This document shows positions 46,845-51,842 of a stretch of DNA of 51,842 bases, one piece after another (position 1 is the first letter of the stretch; each line of letters starts with the position of its first letter). The DNA lies in contig CAMOOR010000009.1 of assembly GCA_946621635.1 (NCBI GenBank), positions 1 to 51,842 on the forward strand, given 5' to 3'. The notes below the pieces were generated by a model, which saw only the letters and a program-made list of their open reading frames with translations, did not search any database and had not been told where the DNA came from. Origin of the DNA: Colimorpha sp002372855 (GTDB taxonomy: Bacteria > Bacteroidota > Bacteroidia > Bacteroidales > P3). The position numbers and the translations under genes are program-made.

Positions 46845-49148
46845 ATGAAAGCATTGAAGACACTTTCGATACTGATACTTACGCTGTTAGGCAGCGGTGT
46901 CGTGCATGCGCAGACGACGGATTCGGTCGACGCCGTGGACTACGACGTGGCCGTGGACCTGAGCAGCGGCAACTCGCTGCAGGGCTATGTCGACGTCACG
47001 CTGCGGCTGCTGCGTCCGTGTACAGCCGTGGGGCTGGACATGATCTGCACCGTCGACTCCGTGAGGGTGCAGGGCGTGCCCGTGAGCGCCACCAGCCTTG
47101 CGGCGCTGCCCACGGCGGGCATCGCCGCGGGACAGGACTTCCACGTCGAGGTGTGGTACCACAGCCCGGGCTACGTGGAGAGCGGCGGCTGGGGCGGCAT
47201 GCACTTCGAGAACAACCAAAGCTACAACCTCGGCGTGGGCTTCGCCGCCGACCCCCATGTGATGGGGCGCGCCCTCTTCCCCTGCCGCGACAATTTCACC
47301 GACAAGGCCACCTACACGCTGCGCGTCACCACCAAGGCGGGCTGGACGGCGGAGTGCGGCGGCATGCGCCAGAGTGTGGCGACCGACACGCTGGGGCGCG
47401 AGCACTCGGTGTGGCGCATCAGCCAGCCCACGCCGACCTACCTGGTCTCCGTAGGCCAGGCCGCCTGGGAGCGCATCGAGGACACCGTCGCCTCGCTCTA
47501 CGGCGACTACCCGCTCAGCATCGGTTACCGCCAGCGCAACGAGCAGAATGTGCGCGCGGCCTTCGCCGAGCTGGACACGGTGGTGCCCATGTACGAACAC
47601 TGCTTCGGCCCCTACCGCTGGGGACGCATAGGATACATAGCCACCTCCAAGGGCTCGATGGAGCATGTGAACAACATAGCCCTCGACCAGGACTTTGTGG
47701 CTTCGACCTCCGAGCGGGCGCAGACCACCATAGCCCATGAGCTGGGGCATGCCTGGTTCGGCAACCTGGTCACCTGCGCCACGGAGGGCGACATGTGGAT
47801 CAACGAGGGCGGCGCCTCGTTCTGCAGCGAGGTGGCCATGGAGGCCGCCCTGGGGCGCGAGGCCAGCGACGACTACTACCAGCGGTGGCTGGAGTCGGTG
47901 CTGCGCACCACCCACATCACCGACGGCGGCTACCGCCCCCTGCACGGCATGCCGCACCAGTACACCTACGGCTCCACCACCTACGACAAAGGCTGGATGG
48001 TGTGGCACTCGCTGCGCGGATACCTCGGCGAGGAGCGTTTCTACAGTGCCCTGAACCGCCTGATGGCCAGTTGCGCCTTCGGCAACATCGACGCCGAGGG
48101 GCTGCGCGACTCGCTGAGTCTCTACACCGGCGTGGACCTGACGGCCTTCTTCGACTTTCACGTCTTCGGGCCGGGCTTTGTGGACTACCACGTGGAGATG
48201 GCCCGCCCCGAAGAGGGATGCCTGGAGAACGAGGTGGAGGTGCACATACGCCAGCAGGGCGTGGGCACCGCGAACGTGATGCAGCAGAACCGCGTGCCGC
48301 TGACCTTCTACGCCCGGCCGGGCTTCGACTCCACGTCGTGCAAACGCGTGGCCGTCTTCGACGGCGAGGAGACCCGCCAGGTCTTCTCCCTGCCCTTCGT
48401 GCCGGCCTTCTGCGTGCTCGACGCCGACTGCGAAATCTCCGACGCCGCCACCGTGGCCCTCCAGACGCTGGAAGGCTACGGCATCGTATACACCCTGCCC
48501 ACGGTATTTGCACGCCTGAAGACCATGCACGACGGCCGCTGCGCCGTGGAGCACCACTGGGGCCGCCCGGTGGGGGCGATGCCCGGAGGCGTGGTACGCA
48601 CGACGGGGCGCTACTGGGTGGTGCGCGGCGACTGGCAGACGGACAGCACCGACCAGGGGATGTTCCGCTTCGTGCGCACAGGCTCCCAGACCACCTACGA
48701 CGGTCTGGACCGCGGCTTCCTCAGCCAGCGGGCGAGTGTGGACTCGCTGGCGCTGATGTACCGTCCCGAAGGGGGATGGATGTGGCAGGCCGTCTCCTTC
48801 AGCCGCAACGGCGACAAGAACAGCGGCTACCTGGTGGTGGACAGCCTGGTGCCGGGCGAGTACACCCTGGCCATCGTGGACACCGCCACCCTGGGCATCG
48901 CACGTCCCGAATACGCGGAGGTGCAGCTCTTCCCCAACCCCCTGCAGCCGGGACAGCCACTGACGGTGGAGGTGGCGAGCGAGGAGGCCTTCGAGGTGGC
49001 CATTTTCGACCTCGGCGGACGCCAAGTGTGGCACCAAACGGGCTGCCGCAGCGGCCAGAAACTCAGTCCAGCACTGGCAAAAGGAACTTATTTTGTTCGA
49101 ATTGAAAATAATTTCATATCTTTGCAGTCGAAATTGATACAGTTATGA
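46845..49148 (+). CDS. Secreted M1-family metallopeptidase with T9SS type A sorting domain
   Basis: A 767-residue exported aminopeptidase-like protein. Signal peptide 1-23 (GVVHAQ). An N-terminal beta domain covers about 30-210. The catalytic domain has the canonical HELGH-18 residues-E zinc site (HELGHAWFGN near 299, WINEGG near 320). The substrate-binding GAMEN motif is replaced by GSMEHVNN near 268. A Tyr for transition-state support is likely in TTYDKG near 380. A beta-rich region follows. The sorting domain starts QLFPNPLQPGQPLTV near 693 and ends ISLQSKLIQL. It probably trims peptides at the cell surface. The last codons contain the promoter of the next gene, and the stop overlaps its ATG. 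Confidence 0.88.
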   Translation: MKALKTLSILILTLLGSGVVHAQTTDSVDAVDYDVAVDLSSGNSLQGYVDVTLRLLRPCTAVGLDMICTVDSVRVQGVPVSATSLAALPTAGIAAGQDFHVEVWYHSPGYVESGGWGGMHFENNQSYNLGVGFAADPHVMGRALFPCRDNFTDKATYTLRVTTKAGWTAECGGMRQSVATDTLGREHSVWRISQPTPTYLVSVGQAAWERIEDTVASLYGDYPLSIGYRQRNEQNVRAAFAELDTVVPMYEHCFGPYRWGRIGYIATSKGSMEHVNNIALDQDFVASTSERAQTTIAHELGHAWFGNLVTCATEGDMWINEGGASFCSEVAMEAALGREASDDYYQRWLESVLRTTHITDGGYRPLHGMPHQYTYGSTTYDKGWMVWHSLRGYLGEERFYSALNRLMASCAFGNIDAEGLRDSLSLYTGVDLTAFFDFHVFGPGFVDYHVEMARPEEGCLENEVEVHIRQQGVGTANVMQQNRVPLTFYARPGFDSTSCKRVAVFDGEETRQVFSLPFVPAFCVLDADCEISDAATVALQTLEGYGIVYTLPTVFARLKTMHDGRCAVEHHWGRPVGAMPGGVVRTTGRYWVVRGDWQTDSTDQGMFRFVRTGSQTTYDGLDRGFLSQRASVDSLALMYRPEGGWMWQAVSFSRNGDKNSGYLVVDSLVPGEYTLAIVDTATLGIARPEYAEVQLFPNPLQPGQPLTVEVASEEAFEVAIFDLGGRQVWHQTGCRSGQKLSPALAKGTYFVRIENNFISLQSKLIQL
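49093..49125 (+). promoter_or_regulatory. Promoter of the outer-membrane barrel gene, inside the peptidase gene
   Basis: TTTG (49093-49096), 21-nt spacer, TATCTTTG (49118-49125), encoded within the last 18 codons of the upstream gene. Confidence 0.75.
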
Positions 49149-49765
49149 TGAAGATAAAAGCAATCGTTTTGGCCGTACTGGTGGGCGTTTCGCTCACTTC
49201 GGCGGCACAGTATTCGCAGCTGGGAAAAAAGAATGAATTCATGCTCAAGGTGGAAGGCGGCTACGGCTTCTTCATGGGCAACGTGGGCACCGCCGACGAG
49301 GAGACGGGGCGCTACAACCTGGACAAGTTCCACTCGCTGGCCAACGTCAACGTCATGGCAGGCGTCAACATCAGCCAGGACTGGTTCCTGGGCGGCGGCG
49401 CAGGGTTCTGCTACTTCCTCAGCCCCAACCAGGAGACGGCCGAGTCGATGATGGGTGCCAACGTGTTCGTGGACTTCGACTTCCGCCCCATCTGGAAGGC
49501 CATCATGGGGTTGGACTACCAGCCCACCTCCATCAAGTTCGCCCCCCTGCTGGGAGCCCGCCTGGGCGGCAGCATGCTCTTTGCCGACGACATGCTGTTC
49601 ACCCCCATGGCCGAGTTCTACGGCGGCCTGAACTGGTACTACTGGTACCACCTCAACGGCATGCGCAATATGAGCCGCAACTGGCACAGCTTCTACGTCA
49701 CCATCGGCATCGCCTACATGCAGCAGACCGTCTTCCTGCCCATCCGCCTGGGCTGGAGATGGTAG
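49145..49765 (+). CDS. Outer-membrane beta-barrel protein
   Basis: A 206-residue protein with a signal peptide (1-21, SLTSAAQ) and an alternating hydrophobic pattern of about eight strands (FMLKVEGGYGFFMGN, VNVMAGVNISQDWFLGGGAGFCYF, FAPLLGARLGGSML), ending in aromatic RLGWRW. It is of the small OmpW/PorT-like barrel type; I cannot assign a specific family. ATG 49145 overlaps the stop of the peptidase gene, and it also has its own promoter inside that gene, so it can be expressed with or without the peptidase. Confidence 0.82.
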   Translation: MMKIKAIVLAVLVGVSLTSAAQYSQLGKKNEFMLKVEGGYGFFMGNVGTADEETGRYNLDKFHSLANVNVMAGVNISQDWFLGGGAGFCYFLSPNQETAESMMGANVFVDFDFRPIWKAIMGLDYQPTSIKFAPLLGARLGGSMLFADDMLFTPMAEFYGGLNWYYWYHLNGMRNMSRNWHSFYVTIGIAYMQQTVFLPIRLGWRW

Positions 49766-49768
49766 GGA

Positions 49769-49803
49769 TTAGCGTTTAGTGTTTAGTGCTTAGTGTTTAG
49801 TGG
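49769..49803. repeat. Heptad array (TTAGTGT type)
   Basis: Five exact 7-nt units (TTAGCGT, TTAGTGT, TTAGTGC, TTAGTGT, TTAGTGG) starting 4 nt after the barrel-gene stop. The rest of the gap to 49924 shows nothing definite. Confidence 0.88.
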
Positions 49804-49924
49804 GTTCTACGCCAACACGGACAACAGGCAAACCTTGCGTTGGAGGAGATTCGAGTAATTCGCTTTCCATTAACCCGCGTAGCTTTCGCAAAATTCGAGA
49901 AATTCGCCGTTATTAAAATTTGTT

Positions 49925-50269
49925 ATGCAGTCTACACGTCAAAATAAAATCTGCCGGCTGATACAGCAGGACATGGGCGACATCTTCCTGCGGGAGATGA
50001 AGGCGGTCTTCGGGCCGTCGCTCATCACGGTGACGCAGGTGCGCATCACGCCGGACCTCTCCATCGCCCGCATCTATGTGTCGCTGATGATTATCGGCGA
50101 GGGCACCAAGGAGGGCCTGCTGGCCCTGATACGCGAGAACACCTCCGACCTGCGCCGCCGCCTGGGCATGCGCGAAGGCAAGCAGCTGCGCATCATCCCC
50201 CACCTGGAGTTCTACCTGGACGACTCGCTCGACTACATCGAGAACATCGAGCGGTTGCTGAAGAATTGA
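49925..50269 (+). CDS. rbfA: Ribosome-binding factor A
   Basis: A 114-residue KH-fold protein needed for 30S ribosome maturation. RQNKICRLIQQDMGDIFL at the N-terminus, ITVTQVRITPDLSIARIYVS near 34-53 (split) and the C-terminal RIIPHLEFYLDDSLDY near 90 are typical. Length is normal. The stop codon lies inside the first unit of a heptad array, and the LolC/E-like permease gene follows at once, a common pairing in Bacteroidetes. Confidence 0.95.
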   Translation: MQSTRQNKICRLIQQDMGDIFLREMKAVFGPSLITVTQVRITPDLSIARIYVSLMIIGEGTKEGLLALIRENTSDLRRRLGMREGKQLRIIPHLEFYLDDSLDYIENIERLLKN

Positions 50270-50347
50270 AAATTGAGAATTGAAAATTGAAAAGGATTAA
50301 ATCCATGCGCGCACCCCGATTCAATTTTCGACTTTCAACGTTCACTC
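50264..50347. repeat. Inverted pair of heptad arrays around the permease start codon
   Basis: Left: four 7-nt units AATTGAA/AATTGAG at 50264-50291, containing the rbfA stop and a possible TTG start. Right: four inverted units TTCAATT, TTCGACT, TTCAACG, TTCACTC at 50320-50347, inside the coding sequence. The ATG at 50305 sits in the middle. Confidence 0.85.
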
Positions 50348-51645
50348 TGGAGCGTCTCATCGCTGTGCGCTACCTCTTCAGCCGCAAGCAGCGGTCGGTG
50401 GTCAACGTCATTTCGTGGATATCGCTCGTGGGGCTCATGGTGAGCACCATGGCGCTGATAGTGGTGCTGTCGGTATACAACGGCATCGGCGACGTCACCA
50501 AGAGTCTCTTCAACACCTTCGACCCCGAGCTGGTCATCGAGCCTGCCGAGGGGCGCACTTTCCACACCAGCGACATCGACATGGGCGCCCTGATGAGGAC
50601 CGAGGGCGTGGAGCGCGTGGCGCGCATAGTGACCGAGACAGCCTGGGTGACCTACGGGCAGAACCAGGCCATCGTCAAGCTGCGCGGCGTGGACACCAAC
50701 TACGCCGCCCTGACGGGCATCGACACCCTGCTGGCCCTGGGCGAATACCGTCTCACGGCCGAAGGGACGACGACACTGGTGGTGGGCGGACAGATATTCC
50801 ACGACCTGGCCATGCGGCTGCCGTCGGCCATCCCCGCGGCGGTGCACATACCCAAGCGCGGCACCACCTCGCTGGGCCTCACCATGGACCAGGCCTTCAA
50901 CATCGGCTATGCCTACCCCGTGGGCAACTTCTTCATCCAGCAGGACATCGACCGCCAGTATGTGCTGACCGACATCGCCTTCGTGCAACGCCTGATGAAC
51001 TACGCCCCCGACGAGTGCACCTCGCTGGCCCTGAAGCTTGCGCCCGGCGCGGATGTGGACGAGGTGCGTGACAGAGTGGCTGAGTCGCTGAGTGGCAGAG
51101 TAAGTGGCAGAGTTACTGAGTCTCTGAGTGGCAAAGTGGCTACGCAGTTAAACAACTCAGCCACCCAGCCACTCAGCCACTCAGCCACTCAGCCACTCCT
51201 GGTCAAGGACCGGCACGACCAGCAGCCGCTGTACTACAAGATCTACCGCACGGAGCGCCTGGGCATCTACCTGGTGCTGTCGCTCATCGTGCTCATCTCG
51301 ACGCTGAGCCTCGTGGCGTCGCTGTCGCTGCTGATTATCAACAAGCACGACGACATCTTCATCCTGCGCTCCATGGGCATGGAGCGTAGCACCATCCGGC
51401 GGGCCTTCCTGGCCGAGGGGCTGCTCATCTGCGCCATGGCCGTGGTGCTGGGCCTGGTGCTGGGCTTCGTCGTCTGCTGGCTGCAGCAGACCTTCGGCAT
51501 CATCCGCATGGGCGACGGCAACTTCGTTGTCAGTGCCTTCCCCGTCAGCATGCGCGCCGTGGACTTCCTCGCCACCTTCCTCCTGGTGATGGCCATCAGC
51601 ACCCTCTCCGTCGCCCTCACCGTCCGCCGGGCCCGGGTGGAGTAG
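50305..51645 (+). CDS. LolC/LolE-like ABC transporter permease (FtsX family)
   Basis: A 446-residue inner-membrane protein. RYLFSRKQRSVVNVISWISLVGL leads into the first membrane segment (about residues 25-55). A large periplasmic domain (about 60-305) and three C-terminal segments (about 320-345, 368-395, 415-435) follow, with the FtsX coupling region RSMGMERSTIRRAFLAEG near 355. It resembles the lipoprotein-releasing LolC/E permeases. ATG 50305 is used; TTG 50287 in a heptad array would add six residues. The first ten codons (FNFRLSTFTL) derive from heptads. An octad array at 51074-51198 adds about 42 residues (SLSGRVSGRV, QPLSHSATQPL) to the end of the periplasmic domain without a frame break. 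Confidence 0.88.
   Translation: MRAPRFNFRLSTFTLERLIAVRYLFSRKQRSVVNVISWISLVGLMVSTMALIVVLSVYNGIGDVTKSLFNTFDPELVIEPAEGRTFHTSDIDMGALMRTEGVERVARIVTETAWVTYGQNQAIVKLRGVDTNYAALTGIDTLLALGEYRLTAEGTTTLVVGGQIFHDLAMRLPSAIPAAVHIPKRGTTSLGLTMDQAFNIGYAYPVGNFFIQQDIDRQYVLTDIAFVQRLMNYAPDECTSLALKLAPGADVDEVRDRVAESLSGRVSGRVTESLSGKVATQLNNSATQPLSHSATQPLLVKDRHDQQPLYYKIYRTERLGIYLVLSLIVLISTLSLVASLSLLIINKHDDIFILRSMGMERSTIRRAFLAEGLLICAMAVVLGLVLGFVVCWLQQTFGIIRMGDGNFVVSAFPVSMRAVDFLATFLLVMAISTLSVALTVRRARVE
51074..51198. repeat. Inverted octad arrays inside the permease gene
   Basis: Left half GAGTGGC(T/A) units with variants (51074-51140), right half CAGCCACT units at a strict 8-nt step (about 51160-51198). The halves are mutually inverted with the centre near 51147. 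Encoded peptide is Ser/Gln/Pro-rich. Confidence 0.88.
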
Positions 51646-51714
51646 TGCCACGGTGATAACAGGCAGCTTGAAATGTTAAAAATGCCTAACAAATGTTAAA
51701 AGTGTGAGCCAAAA

Positions 51715-51760
51715 ACGGCACTTTTGGGTCTTTATATATAGAAGCCCCCAATGGGCTCCG
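51715..51760 (+). promoter_or_regulatory. Probable promoter/leader region of the last gene
   Basis: TTTGGG at 51723-51728 is followed by TTTATATATAG, then a small hairpin AGCCC-CCAAT-GGGCT. Spacing does not fit the consensus well. Confidence 0.35.
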
Positions 51761-51801
51761 GTTAAGAAAACGGATTAATAAACGCACAAAACAACACAAC
51801 T

Positions 51802-51842
51802 ATGGCAAGAAAGACCCTCACCTTTGCGCTCCTCGCGCTGCT
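51802..51842 (+). CDS. Start of an exported protein (cut by window edge)
   Basis: ATG followed by MARKTLTFALLAL, the beginning of a signal peptide. Only 13 codons are visible, so nothing can be said about the product. Confidence 0.6.
   Translation, partial: MARKTLTFALLAL

Overview
The window reads as a GC-rich chromosome segment of a Bacteroidetes, most likely an uncultured Bacteroidales. Grounds: repeated TTTG-N19/20-TAnnTTTG promoters with almost no Shine-Dalgarno signals; type IX secretion (T9SS) cargo with type A (YPNPA) or CHU_C-type C-terminal domains; a PorE-like TPR/PD40/OmpA lipidless surface-anchor gene; and typical gene pairs of the phylum (recQ diverging from kdsD-lptB; an Mrp ATPase lacking the usual Cys pair; membrane protein + winged helix + creD). 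No rRNA, tRNA, CRISPR array, transposase or phage gene was seen.

Layout. 112-3853 (minus): a thiamine salvage operon behind a TPP riboswitch (outer-membrane receptor, PnuC-type transporter, thiamine pyrophosphokinase). 3885-8984 (minus): CHU_C-type secreted protein and recQ. 9075-10912: kdsD-lptB. 10913-11793: a candidate small gene plus a dense repeat cluster. 11794-20531: a run of housekeeping genes (purD, EamA transporter, S41 protease, TlpA-like thioredoxin, mrp, NifU-like, cobalamin adenosyltransferase, DUF2795, DUF2520, TatD). 20953-27741: a 2262-residue T9SS adhesin. 27742-28417: stacked palindromes. 28418-31440: an OadA-like carboxyltransferase, rnfA, a small lipoprotein. 31507-35353 (minus): trpS, the PorE-like gene and a T9SS cargo gene. 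35751-40367: membrane protein/winged helix/creD, two membrane proteins, and an ECF sigma factor with a probable membrane partner. 40430-42529 (minus): ackA, a SprT-like protein, a tiny lipoprotein. 42776-46256: a surface-protein locus flanked by 41-bp direct repeats. 46845-51842: M1-type secreted peptidase, outer-membrane barrel, rbfA, a LolC/E-like permease and the start of another exported protein.

The most unusual content is repetitive DNA. (1) Five copies of an AT-rich, 130-141 bp imperfect palindrome built of 11-bp units, with 13-bp terminal inverted repeats. The arms come in a long and a short form that swap sides between copies, while the central AGGTG loop stays on the + strand. (2) Many short tandem arrays with a strict 7-bp (sometimes 8-bp) step but unrelated unit sequences. 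They sit at gene starts and ends, and inside at least three reading frames without breaking them. (3) GC-rich hairpins of the GAGACGCnGC type whose arms covary. (4) A REP-like insertion inside the transporter gene. These families are stacked together in the long intergenic gaps, suggesting a coordinated repeat system of unknown function.
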